Of a stretch of DNA of 64,000 bases, positions 12,526 to 23,770 are shown one piece after another. Below the pieces are notes generated by a model. That model made no database searches and had not been told where the DNA came from. It saw only the letters and a program-made list of their open reading frames with translations. The translations under genes and the position numbers were made by a program. The stretch spans positions 186,001-250,000 of the forward strand of contig JAFCMP010000078.1 in the NCBI GenBank assembly GCA_017506865.1, read 5' to 3'. The DNA comes from Tribonema minus (taxonomy: Eukaryota; Sar; Xanthophyceae; Tribonematales; Tribonemataceae). The stretch's first letter is position 1. Each line of letters opens with the position of its first letter.

Positions 12526-13438
12526 CCTCGCCTGAACAGTAATGGAAGTTTCTGCAAGGTTCTGACTAGCGCTGTGTTGTTGTGCTGCGCTGTGTCTGAT
12601 GTGGACGAGTGGGCAGTGCTGTGCAGCTGTACATGTAGCTGTACTTGCAAGCGCACTGTGGCATTCGTCATGCTTGCTATTGTAACGACATTCAGCACCA
12701 CATGGTCTACAGCCACGTGTGTTGATGCTCAGCGGATGCCCCACTGACACAATGAGCCACGCACATGCCCAACGGTGTCATTGCTTAAGCAATTGCTTGC
12801 GCACGCAAGAGGGGGTTTAAACACTGCAGCTGCACGACGAAGTCATGTATACTTCGAAGACCCTTGCTGTCCAAGTCCCTCAGCATAGGCGCACCAGTAC
12901 GCCCCTGAGCCTACTTTCTGCATCCCCTTGCTCCCTTGCATGCATGCAGCAGAGCCCCTTCACTCTGCGGTTGCTGGCCAACTGCTCGGCATGGCTTAAG
13001 CAATTGTCAGTATACTTGCCTGTCAGCACAGCAGCACCCATCATGATCCAGATGCAAGCACGGCATACCTGCAAAGCATCGCAAACACCACCTTGAACTT
13101 CTTGAAGAGGAACCTGGGCTTGTGCCAGTGGCATCACAGCATCAGGACATGCCATTGCATGCGCGTAGGAAACAAAGTGTCATTCACGTCTGTAGCAAGC
13201 CTAGGGAACATAGCATGCTGGCCCAGGATGGCACAGCAGCAGTGATGGCACTTCAGGGCGCAATGGTTGGGGGATCACCTGTTGCGCTGCCTCTACTGGA
13301 ATTGCTGATCGTTTGCTGACTCAACAGCACAAAGCGGTCACAAACTCATCTCGAGCCTCTATTTCTAACTTCTGCAAAGGTCAAGGGCGCTCGCAAACTT
13401 CAACTGCGCATTGATTGCCACACTCAACAGCGCTCAGC
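12526..13438. other. Convergent intergenic spacer between DNAI3 and the MopE-repeat gene
   Basis: No coding exon is seen. It must hold the 3' ends of both genes. A TGTAA near 12679 could be a green-algal-type poly(A) signal but is weakly supported. The left half (12526-12840) resembles 19120-19480, the flank of the decayed DNAI3 copy. Confidence 0.6.
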
Positions 13439-14640
13439 TCAACAGCCGTCGTCGACTATGCCGTTGCAGTTGTCGTCAATGCCGTTGCCGCACACCTCGG
13501 GCGAGGGTTGCGGCCCAATGCACACAAGAGTGCCGCCTGTGCACTGTGTAGTGCCGCGGGCGCAAGCGCCGGGACGGCCCGTGTTGCAGGCAGCCCCACC
13601 CCCCGGGTTGTTCTCGTCGACTGCGCCGTTGCAGTTGTCGTCGATGTTGTTGCATATCTCGGCCGAGGGGGACGCCCCGGCGCAAACGATTGTGCCGCCG
13701 GTGCACTGCGTGGTGCCAGCAGCGCAAGCGCCGGGACGGCCCGTGTTGCAAGCGCCGCCGCCGCCAGGGTTGCCCTCGTCGACTGAGCCGTTGCAGTTGT
13801 CGTCGATGCCGTTGCAGATCTCAGTTGAGGGTGACGCCCCGGCGCAAACGATTGTGCCGCCGGCGCACTGCGTGGTGCCAGCAGCGCAAGCGCCGGGGCG
13901 GCCCGTGTTGCAAGCGCCGCCGCCGCCAGGGTTGCCCTCGTCGACTGAGCCATTGCAATTGTCGTCGAGACCGTTGCACCGCTCGTCGGAAGGGGGCTGG
14001 GTAGCGCAGATGATCGAGCCGCCAGTGCACTGCTGAACGCCGTTGCGGCAAACGCCGTTGTTGCTGGGAACGGTGCAGGCAGCGCCGCCACCGGGATTGC
14101 CCTCGTCGACTGAGCCGTTGCAGTTGTCGTCAATGCCGTTGCACACCTCGGGTGAAGGGGGCTGAGTATTGCAAGTGAGTGTACCGCCGGTGCACTGCTT
14201 GACACCGCTTTGGCAAGCACCGACGTTGCTGGAAACAGTGCACACGCCGCCGCCGCCAGGGTTGCCCTCGTCGACTGAGCCATCGCAGTTGTCGTCTATG
14301 CCGTTGCACACCTCGGGTGTAGGGGATTGCGCAACGCAAATGACACTGCCGCCTGTGCACTGCTTGGTGCCGTTTTGGCAAGCACCAGTGTTGCCGGAGA
14401 CAGTGCAACTACCGCCGCCACCAGGATTGCCCTCGTCGACTGAGCCATCGCAGTTGTCGTCGATGCCGTTGCACACCTCGGGTGTAGGCGTCTGCGGCAC
14501 GCAGAAGATTGTGCCGTCGGTGCACTGCTTGGTGCCGTTGCGGCAAGCGCCAGTGTTGCTGGAAACGGTGCAGGCGCTACCGCCGCCGGGATTGCCCTCG
14601 TCGACAGAGCCATCGCAGTTGTCGTCGCGGCCATTGCAGA
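13439..14640 (-). repeat. Coding tandem repeat, ~165-171 bp unit, in the MopE-repeat exon
   Basis: Seven full units plus one half unit. The first four encode a CTVSxNxGxC linker, while units 5-7 encode CNTGRPGAC. The array therefore grew by at least two separate amplifications. Units 5 and 6 are nearly identical, so they were duplicated most recently. Confidence 0.9.
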
Positions 14641-17600
14641 CCTCTTGCGTAGGAACGCAGGGGCAGGCGCAGGTTGAGGTTGCCCGGGCCGTGGTGACAC
14701 ACTGCCTGCAAACACAGCGATGTCGCGTGAGTGAGCTGAGGCGCGGGTGATTCAGAGTGTAGGCCGCTCAGCTCAATTACTAGTAATAGTATGTCACGCT
14801 TACATTACTTTCAAAGTTACTTGTCATTGTTTCAGGGCAACAGCTCTCCTCCAGTTCTTATGGCGATGATGCGGTATACTATAACGTACATTGCATTGTC
14901 ATAATATAAAGTTCCCAAGCTGTGGATGATGCAATGTCAACGAACTGAGCAATGCGGCCTGTGCCAGGTTCTATAGGTCACCGTGGTGCACAATGTTGTT
15001 TTGAAAAGCCACGCATGCTGCAACAAAGAGCCAACGCCTACGGCACTTGCCTGCTTGCAAGGAGGCCCTGCATGCGTATGCGAAGCAATTTTTGACTAAG
15101 CGACGCATCCACAAGCATGTACACTTCACAACGTCCGTATAGCTCGTCCAGGCCTGTACAACTGTCAGGACTTCATGGTATTTATGAGTGTGATGGCTGG
15201 CCACGGGATGTCAAGGTCCGTGCCTTGACTCGCTGTCTGTCGCAGAAGCTCCACGAGTCACCTCAACATGACTCCATCATGCAAGTGCATCAGTTACACT
15301 TTTAAGACATGATGCAGATCATGCAAGAGCAATAATAATGTAGTATACTGCTCACAATTGCCAAACGCATGCGGCGCATTGGTGTTCCTCGCTTTTTCTG
15401 AAAGTGCGCATATATGTCTGTGCACAACGCTCGCGTATAACCACCTCTCCACCATTCACATCAAGACACCTTACGCCTTACATGCGTACATCATGAAAAC
15501 CGCGCGGCCACACTCACCTGTCCCAGCCATCCGTGCAGCAGTAGGCGTCGCTGGCGCACACGTCAGCGGCGCAGGCGCTGTCAGAGCAGCCGCTTGTCGC
15601 ACCGTGCGCAGTGCAGCAGGGGCCAGCCGTTGGCATTGCCGTGGGGACTCCGGTGGGGTCACTGGTCGGCTCCGCAGTAGGCCTAGCAGTGGGGCTCCCA
15701 GTTGGATTGGCGGTGGGATCACGAGTTGGATTGGTTGTAGGGCTTCCAGTTGGAGTGTTTGTGGGGTTTCCTGTTGGGTTGGCAGTGGGGTAACCAGTTG
15801 GATTGCCTGTTGGATCGGCAGTGGGCTGCAGGCAGAGCAGCAAAGACAACTAATCAGACAAGGAAAGCCGGAAAGGAGGACTATGACACCCCGGGCCGTT
15901 GAAAGCACAGCTGAGGCGCTGTGACAGTTGCAAGCCGGCAGGGCAATTTAATATTCATCGTGAAGGTGTGCATTGCGTGTACATGATGGTCTCTGTCAAA
16001 CCCATAAGCCAGCATAGTACATGCCAGCCCTTGTCTACATGCACCGCCCGCAGCATCATTCATGCATTGAGATATATCAGATGTCCACGGCAAGAATATT
16101 CATGTGGTGTAACGAGCAGGCTGTCGCTCACAATGCACGCCTGGCAACTCAGCAATGATGGGTAGATGCTGGCATGCAAACATCAATGATGGGTAGATGC
16201 TGGCATGCAAACATCAAGTTGTCGGGAATCACAAGAAGCCAGCCTCATAATCCAGCCACACCCAAAAGCACAAGAGTCAGAGTTCATGTTTGGTCCTGCA
16301 GGGGCCACCCAAAGTGTGTGCCTGAACAGCCTCGTGTTTTCCATCAAAATGTGATATTACTACTACTAGTGGTAGGGCACTAGTAGCCATCAAACATTAA
16401 CCAGCATCGTGTGATCGCATGCATGCAGGGTTGCACGCAACGCGTTTGCGTGCAATGAATGACAAACCTCTTTGAACATATCTGCCGCTCTCAGACCAGT
16501 GAATCATGCAAGCCACTGAGCTCATCAAATTTCAAACGCTTACCTCAGCAGAGGGCTGTGCGGTAGGGTTGGAAGTAGGGTTTGAAGTAGGGGAAGCGGT
16601 GGGCTGACGCGTACTAGTAGGGGTGCGTGTGGGCTGCCGTGTAGGGGCGTGACTTGTGGGCACGCCAGTCGGTTGAAGCGTCGGGTTTTGCGTACTCGTA
16701 GGCTGGCCCGTAGGGACGTGAGTTGTAGGAAAGCCAGTGGGGCGGCGTGTGGTAGGTCTCTTTGTCGTCGGTCTCTTCGTGGTAGGCTTCTTCGTACTGG
16801 TAGGCTGCCGCGTAGGGTGCCGCGTTGGTGAGGGTGTCGGAGACGCTGCCAGCGCTCGCGCACGTGGACCAACTTCAACTTGAACTTGAGTGTCATCAGG
16901 CGCTGTGGACCGCCGGCTCAGCGATGCTGCCATGCCTGTCGGTGACAATTGTCAGTGTCGATGAGGGGGGTACATGCGCAAATAGGGTTACATGCTGATG
17001 GCTTGCCCGCACAGCTTGTCAGGGCTTTATCTGCCACTACAGCGGTGTTACATTGCCTATTGCCACTGGCAATCAATAGTGTCATATGCCACGAGGTCGC
17101 CCGCATGGCTCTTCGGGCTGACTCAACCACAACCAGCAGAACTGGTCGATGTCATGACTCACGATACAAATGACGGCGACCTTGCAATTTCGTAACATCG
17201 CCCACTCTGTCCGTTGAAGTCAACTATTTGCGATTGAACTTCAAGTGTTTGAGTCCCATGTCACAGGTAAGGCGCAGACCCAGGCCTGAAGGCACCCAGC
17301 CGGTGCGTCCCGAGACGTTACAGACAGACATCCTAAGGTCAAGGTATCGGAGCTGCCAGGCAGGAGAGTGTGATGCGGCAGATGATATGTGGAGGTTCAG
17401 GGTTGCTGTTGTGGGACTGTCCACATGTCAACTTCAACTTCAAGTTGGTCAATTCTTCTCTGGCGTACACATAACAAGAGGGAATCACTGGTACGAAATT
17501 GCTTTCTGTAGTGTCTTCGCTGACCTTAAACCTTGTGGTGGTGCCGTCTGTTGTTACTCTGTTCCACACCAGAAAAAAAAGAAGTTACTGTGTGGCTACT

Positions 17601-18215
17601 TTCTCACGACTCCCGAGGAGATGTGCGCCCAGGTGGTCAATGCAATGCATTTCGACCTGTACGCCCAGGGGGTCAATGCAACGCATTTCGACCTGTACGT
17701 ACAGGTCGAAATACGTACAGGTCGAAATGCGTTGCATTGACCACCTGGGCGCACAGAGACAACGAGCGAGCGCAACCAATCGCTGTCGTCAGTAGGCGCA
17801 GCATGTTTGATTCTTTACGCCGATTGCAGCTCCAATACACCACATGGTCTATTGTCAGAGTTCAGTACGTCCCATCCTCAAGCTTTAACTCCACGGCGAA
17901 TTCCTCTGGAGGAGCTTTTGTAGCCTATATGATCATGATGCACAGCCGACATGAACGACGGAGACTCAATCAGCATTCATCCGAGACTCAATCAGCTTTT
18001 CTCAGTGAGCGGGGCGACACATGCAAGTACTTCGCGCCGGTCAACTCGTTCCCAAACAGCTTGGGAGTGCGCGAGCAAATCCCTCAGGCGAAGAGCGCCT
18101 GTTTTTCCGGATTAATAGCAGTCGAGAGCATCGTGCCCCGCGCTGATCACGCATGCTTACCTTGGGTAACCAGCATGAAGGCCGCAAAGGCGGCTAGGCT
18201 GCCTGTCGTCCGCAT
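13439..18215 (-). CDS. Secreted Pro-Thr-rich protein with eight MopE-type metal-binding repeats
   Basis: Four exons with matching phases: 18215-18161, 16935-16544, 15825-15518, 14705-13439, giving 673 residues. Exon 1 starts with a signal peptide (MRTTGSLAAFAAFMLVTQ). Residues ~50-217 are a Pro-Thr stalk of xPTxxPT units. Residues 218-258 hold a Cys-rich motif (GCSDSAC, DAYCCTDGWDRQCV) seen mainly in bacterial surface proteins. From residue 272 come seven full repeats of ~54-57 residues and one half repeat, each opening CNGIDDNCNGSVDEGNPGGG, the 'putative metal-binding motif' of MopE-like proteins. The Asp/Asn-rich loop suggests Ca or other metal binding, and the Cys pairs suggest disulfides. 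Inferred role: cell-surface, scale or adhesion protein. The whole repeat block lies in one exon, as expected for internal duplication or for acquisition from bacteria. Confidence 0.87.
16154..16215 (+). repeat. Two perfect 31-bp tandem units in an intron
   Basis: AATGATGGGTAGATGCTGGC... is repeated at 16154 and 16185 in the second intron of the MopE-repeat gene. Confidence 0.95.
17622..17755. repeat. 134-bp nearly perfect inverted repeat (long hairpin)
   Basis: The left arm (17622-17663, TGTGCGCCCAGGTGGTCAAT...) is the reverse complement of the right arm (17714-17755) with one mismatch. The inner part repeats the unit GCATTTCGACCTGTACG in both orientations around ACGTACAGGT. It lies in intron 1 of the MopE-repeat gene, so its primary transcript would form a hairpin. 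It could be a MITE-like element or a small-RNA precursor. No target duplication is obvious. Confidence 0.93.
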
Positions 18216-18881
18216 CTTTTGCAAAGCCGCCGTCGCCGTCGCCACTTATGAGCCCCCCTCGCGAGTGCTGCTGTCGCTGCTGTCGCTGCTGCCGATGCTG
18301 TGCCGTTGCCGTCAGACGACCTGGACAATGCAGCTGCGGCACGAGACATCTAGATGCGGGTCACACAGTTGGCGCAAAGTTTTCTGTACGTCAATGACGA
18401 CTAAAGAACTTCAAGCAGGCAAAGTCGCGAAGAGACAATCTGCCTTGGTCGTTGCGCGGGGCGGCACCTTGGCGCGAAGGCAAGCGCTGACCTACTCATA
18501 TTCACGCCTGAGTGAGCTACGCGCGGGGCTCGCACAAGCAGGTCTCGCACAGGTCACCTTTGCGTGTGTGTGTGTGTGTCGGCATTTATTTACTCTGTCA
18601 AGAATAATCGTGCATAGATAATAATAATCGTGCATAGAACTGCCAACCACACTCGTCATCACATATATTTTGATATATGCAACAGTATGTGTGTGTGGTG
18701 TGTGTGTGATCGGATGATGATGTGAAAAGTTTTGATCCATAAGTTGAAGTGTCCTAATTAGGCCAAGTGGAAGCACTTTTACTTTTTCAAAAACTAGTAA
18801 TTGGTGCAGGAGTGCTGCAGTTTTATGCGCATACCTATATGCAACTGTGCATGCATTGGCACTGACATGATCGGGCATCGC

Positions 18882-19480
18882 GATGCGCAGCGGCGACGGC
18901 GGCGGTGACGGCAGCTGAGCGCCTGGCCCGGCTGGCTGCACGATGGACGAAATCGACGCTGTCGCGATCACTGTAGCAGATGCCGCTCATAGGCATTTGG
19001 AGGCAATGTGCATAGGGCAGGAGCTCAATTCATGCCACACGACCTGGCTGTGCCCCTTGCACAAGCTGCAGCAGCGCTCATGAAGGCATCTGCTATAGCG
19101 GTAATAGGGGCATCAAGGCGCTGTGCCACAGTGTCATTGCCAGAACAGTAATCAGCAAGCTTAGTAAGGCCTTACCTATTGTTGCTGTGTTGTTGCTGTG
19201 TCTGAAGTGGGCGAGTGAGCGGTGCTCTGTACTGTTAGTTGCATGCACGCGCTGTGTCATTCGTCAGCTCTGGGCTACATGTACTGACATTCAACCTGCT
19301 GTCTATTGCAGTAGCAGTCATTCGTGCGTGTCAGAGCTGTGCTATGATGATGCTCAATGGATGCTGCAACTGTGCGGCAACGCCCCACATGAAGAACCGC
19401 GCACAATGTCATGCTCAACGATGCGTTTGCTTGCGTGCGCACGCACGAGGGGGGGTGTACGCGCTGCAGCGGCATACGTA
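18882..19480 (+). pseudogene. Decayed segmental copy of the DNAI3 last exon and 3' flank
   Basis: From ATGCGCAGCGGCGACGGCGG at 18892 the sequence follows 12289-12525 (ATGCGCAGCGGCGACGGCGG, then TTGGAGGCAATGTGCATAG, GACCTGGC.GTGCCCC, GCTGCAGCAGCGCTCAT, AGGGGCATCAAGGC.CTGTG) and continues into the 3' flank (GTGTCTGA.GTGG.CGAGTG, GCGCACGC..GAGGG). The reading frame is destroyed by an early TGA and indels. No upstream DNAI3 exon is seen beside it, so only the gene end was copied. Confidence 0.87.
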
Positions 19481-20523
19481 CGGCTGCGCGGCCAATCTAC
19501 CGAATTGCTGCCGCAGCATTGTTCCTGCAGTACTGAAGTATTCATGCAGAAGTGAACCTTGCTGGAAACCTCAGTTGCAACTGCAAGAGAGTCTGGTGCA
19601 GATAGTTTCAATTATTCTGACACTACAGTAATATCGATTGACCACAGAGTGTACACGGCGGCGTGGAAAAGAACCCTGTTTGATTCGTCTGCTTTGGTGA
19701 AGAAGTCTGTGGCTCAACATGAGGGCCAGGGTTCGGACGTGCACATCATACAGACACTTGCGACTACAGTAGTAGCAACGTAGTACCAGCTGGGCCATGC
19801 TCGGCCCTGCAACATGATCCGCTTCTCAGAGGCTTCTGTACACGTTCTTACACTTCACACGCCCACGGCGGCGTACAAGATGTTACAGAAACTTAATAGA
19901 TGTAGCTTTTCTGGCACAGACAGCTTAACGTCCCTTGACCTCAGAGTGAAGTATTTGCAAATGGCTGCGCAGCTGATGGATGCATTATGATCAGCCGCTG
20001 AGCTCCCCTGACCGACAATTTGCGGCCCTTGTGCTCAGATATATAAGCTTTGAATTAATTACTGCAATACATTAGCATAAAGCGGGCTTCATCGAATGCA
20101 TCACCAAGGGCCGGTTGTGGGAATTTGTGCACTCAAGCACATGAGGACAGCACAGCCTCAGTGTGTGGAAGCATGCTAGTTCTGTACACAATCACTGTTA
20201 CATCTTTGTGCTTTGCGTGGCGCTTGACAACGACAAACAACAGTCACATTTGTGGACAAGTATTCATTGCATGCTGCAGGGTGTGGCGCCCGTGCCCATT
20301 CAAAGGGATCAACTCCTGGTGACGCACTGCTGTTTATCTAGAATATTGCTAGCGGTCGGCGCCTCCACCATGCGCACATTGGTTGCGCAGCACATGCGCA
20401 CACACAGACTGCCATGGCTAGAGGTGCTTTGAGTGTTCACTGCTGTTGCTGCTGCAAAACCATTGCCTCCAGCTGATGATCTTGTTCTAAATTGCCATGT
20501 GTATCATATCGCCAAGTTCAAGC
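19481..20523. other. Gene-free spacer
   Basis: No exon with a recognisable domain, no repeat array and no RNA gene is seen here. Confidence 0.5.
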
Positions 20524-21144
20524 TCACTGAATCAGGCGAGTTGCAGCCTGCTGGCCAGCGCCCTGCACAAAACCATCTTCAAGATAATGTTGCATAATGC
20601 CTAATACCAGCTCTTCCGCACCTGCAACTGACAATCGACCTCTGTTTGCATCATCAGCTGCTAGGTGGTATATTGCCCACAGGCCCCCTGCCACCACCTT
20701 TGCATCGACGTCTGCGCTAAGGCGTTCCGAGAGGGCTTGCACCAGAGCCTCGCATGCACCAGCTGCGCCCATTGGTCCGTGCGTTGCTCGATCTCTGGTG
20801 ATCGCCGCCAGCACCAGAATGCCCTCGTCCAGCACACCTGCATGCCCTGCGTGAGAGAGCAGGGCCCTCGCGAACACCTCCCCGGCCCCCAGCGCAAGGA
20901 GACCCTGACAGCTGGAGGCGGCGCCGAACATTGCGCGGAGTCCCGCTTGCTGCACCGCGGCACTGGTATCATGCGCGCGCATGGCACCAATGATGAGCTC
21001 GCAGTACCGCTGTAAGTCAGCATCATGTGCCGTCATCATCAATGAGTCCGCTGCTGTCATAGCCGCAGCACATGCGTCGGCAGAGATGGCGGTGTCTGAC
21101 TGCAGCCGCGCCAGCGCGAGATCGTATTCGTCTTCGGCTAGCAT
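20524..21144 (-). CDS. Intronless armadillo-like (ARM/HEAT) repeat protein
   Basis: A single open frame of 206 residues from ATG at 21144 (MLAEDEYDLALARL...) to the stop at 20524. The frame stays open for another 93 codons upstream, with an in-frame ATG at ~21288, but that part is low complexity and not protein-like, so the inner ATG is preferred. The body is all-helical, with repeated ~40-residue blocks: LQRYCELIIGAMRAHDTSAA, LRAMFGAASSCQGLLALGAG, ILVLAAITRDRATHGPMGAA, GGLWAIYHLAADDANRGRLS. This is the pattern of ARM repeats, including the A-G-A-x-x-x-L loop. The substrate or partner is unknown. It is the only intronless gene in the window, possibly retroposed or a short ARM scaffold. It is divergent from the LYR gene, ~315 bp away. 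Confidence 0.6.
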   Translation of the reverse strand: MLAEDEYDLALARLQSDTAISADACAAAMTAADSLMMTAHDADLQRYCELIIGAMRAHDTSAAVQQAGLRAMFGAASSCQGLLALGAGEVFARALLSHAGHAGVLDEGILVLAAITRDRATHGPMGAAGACEALVQALSERLSADVDAKVVAGGLWAIYHLAADDANRGRLSVAGAEELVLGIMQHYLEDGFVQGAGQQAATRLIQ

Positions 21145-21458
21145 GGCCGATGGGCTTGCCTTGCCAGTTCTTCTCCCTGCCCGATGATGGGAGGCAACTA
21201 CACACTTCACTTCTTCCGCCTGCACTTCAGCACGGACGCGCCACTCCCGGGATCTTTCTCGGGAACTGAGGGAGCATGGATGAGGCATGCCATTCGTTGA
21301 GTGTGTGTGTGTGTGTGGGGTGGGTCGCTCACGATGAACCCTGCAGCAAGCGGCGTGCAGCGGACCAGCCGCCAGGTGTGTGCCAGAATGCAAACTTGAG
21401 TTTGTCTTTGCTCCACTGTGCACAGTGTTTGCAGCTTTCTGAACTTGCGCGTTGCCAT

Positions 21459-23023
21459 ATGGAAGCTTCTGGTGTGGTTAACCGTGGACGTTGTGGTGTA
21501 GCCAAATCACTGAGCAGCACAATGCTTTCGCAAATTTGGGTACAGCACACACAAAATATCCTTTGCTGTCATTCGTTGTCAACTTGCGTGCTTGCGCAGC
21601 TATACCGGGATTGCCTGCGGCTGGCCAATCACGTTGGAGGACGGGTAAGCTGCTGTCTTGCTAAATTGGAATCACTGCAAATTAACGACTTTTAATGAAT
21701 AGGCAACCCTGCGGAAAAATTGTGGAGACTGCGATTGTACACTTCTCAGGTTGCCGAGCGTATCAATCACAGCTTGGTTGGTCTCTGTGGCTTGCTGGCA
21801 TTTCAAATGGGTAGCCTCTTGCGCTTGCAGAGTTCAAATTATGCTTCAGATCATGGTCGTGACTCGCAAGCGATGCCTGTCGGTGAGTGCAATGCTTTTG
21901 ATGATCTCTTTCACTTCATGATAACACTGCATCAATTCAATGCAGCAGATTTTCACTGGATATGCATTGCCAGGCTGATGTACCAGCGGAGGGACCGCCT
22001 CACTGATACTCTGCCTGCTGAGTGGGCAGTTTAAAGAGCTTCAACGAGCGCAGCTTGATCGTCAGTGGTTGTCGCTGCCTTGACCTTTTCTGCATGTTCA
22101 CTTTTTTGACTGCACTCCACTCTACTGCTTCTGCAGAGTGCCAAAGGAGATGCCATGCGGAAAATGATCAGCACGGAGTTTCGGAAGCACATTGACGAAA
22201 CGGACCCCGCGCGAGTTGCTATCCTCAAGGTATGTTGGTATCCTGCACCTACATGTAATCTTTGCAGGGTTCTTGCTTGTACTTTTGACACTGACATTTG
22301 CCTGACCTGCTTCGATTGACGTGCAGTGATGTGCGAAGAGGGAAGGCTTGTCAGCTTCTGGGTGACCTCGCATGTGTCTAGCTCAGGCCATATTTGCATG
22401 ATCATATTTTGATTTGTTCAAAGGAGGGTTCCCTTGTGCGTTTAGTGCTCTTGCTTCACACATCCCACCTGCAAGACGACTGCAACGACGTGGTGCCGTG
22501 CCAACGCTTCGTATCGCCAGTTACAAAAATAATCTCGTACTTGAAGGAGCGAGCACGGACAGCGGTAATAATCAAGGTTATACAAAATGTCTTTGCCCAA
22601 GATGCGACAAACATGCACTGTGCTGGATCCTATGTAGGTACTCACACGTGTTGTTTGATGAAAAATGAACACAGTCCCACTGTGATTGACTGGGTGGATT
22701 CCAATCTTGGGCCCAACAAGCTCACAGTCATCCCAAGGCATGGCTGAGTGCAATCACAACATGATAGTGAATTGATTGGCCATCAGAAACGTTTTGAGAC
22801 CGTGCACATCGCCTTGTCACGCACTGCAGAACGCAAGCAGTGACTCTGCCATTAACTCTCATGCCCGTGTGTCATTGCTCAGGCAGCGGCTGTGCGCGGC
22901 CTGTCCAACTACTTCTTGCACGAGAGTGCGTCACGCGATGCGAAGCTCAAGGCCAGAATGGAGGACCAACGCATAGCGGTGCAGGCGGAAATAGGGGAGG
23001 AGCAGAGAGCCAGAAAACCGTGA
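21459..23023 (+). CDS. LYR-motif (Complex1_LYR family) mitochondrial protein
   Basis: Exons 21459(?)-21644, 22137-22229 and 22883-23023, all phase 0. The third ends at a TGA at 23021-23023. The product contains VLAQLYRDCLRLANHVGG (the L-Y-R tripeptide with following helix), then GDAMRKMISTEFRKHIDETD and AVRGLSNYFLHES, the three-helix pattern with conserved R and F of small LYR proteins. These act in mitochondria as adaptors with acyl carrier protein for Fe-S cluster delivery or respiratory complex assembly. The exact paralogue is unresolved. The start is uncertain. The frame is open back to an ATG at 21459, which would give 139 residues with a 46-residue N-terminal extension. Alternatively the exon starts at 21600 after the AG of CTTGCGCAG, and a short first exon was not found. 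Confidence 0.62.
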
Positions 23024-23704
23024 AGGCTTGGGGACGGGGAGGGGGTGACATAATGCAGTGCACCCGTTTGGTGCAACATCAGCCAAGGCACGCGCAGAGG
23101 CAGCCATGGGGTATGGAAGGTGCATGCCTGCACTGGCGCGATGCATCAGCATCAGCATTAGCAGCAGGGGTGGCACTGCACGCCCGCATGCGTTGGTGCA
23201 GCAGCTGTGAAAGGGCCAACTTCCGTTTGCCGCCGTCCCAATGGCGGCCCAGCTAATGTGCTCGACGCACAGAGCTGAAGTTGGCGCAGCCAGCGCAGGC
23301 TTGGCATCAGTGCCAGAAGGCCTCGGTAGCCGGTGGGAGGCACCGGCACTGCAAGACTCGATTCTGCCAAATGACACTCACACTTGCCTGGTGAATGGAC
23401 TGCAGCACACCAGCTGAGCCACTACTTACTCGAATTTTTTTCAAATAGGACTCTTGCATCCTTCAAACGGCTTCCTGTTGCCGTGACCCGCCGCACATTG
23501 CATCTTGAAAGCTGTGTCGCAGAGCCTGGTGTGATGCTTGCACTGCAATGAGCTGTTGCATACGTCACAGCCACGAAGCTTTGACTTCAAGGATGATGCC
23601 TGCACCATTGGAACGCCTTGCGTCGCATGCCTGCCGCTTTGCGTTTTCACCAGTTGAAGGTGAACTTCACACAACTTCAACAGATGGCAGTGCTCCACGC
23701 TGTG

Positions 23705-23746
<42 letters not shown>

Positions 23747-23770
23747 AGGGCTGCACAGCTTTCAGAACCG
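23024..23770. other. Spacer between the LYR gene and ATP23 with (AG)n tract
   Basis: No exon is seen. A pure (AG)n run at 23709-23744 ends 27 bases before the ATP23 start codon and may lie in the promoter or 5' UTR. Confidence 0.6.

Noticed and set aside
13456..14283. Other long frames over the MopE repeats on both strands
   Set aside because: They are frame shadows of the tandem repeat; only the CNGIDDNC frame has conserved Cys and Asp and joins the upstream exons in phase.
16540..16896. Arg/Leu-rich frame opposite the Pro-Thr stalk
   Set aside because: Alternative frame of the PT repeats; the PT frame has the matching splice phases.
17533..18621. Long plus-strand open frame of 362 codons
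   Set aside because: It reads through the intron hairpin and antisense to the signal-peptide exon of the MopE-repeat gene, and shows no domain or protein-like composition.
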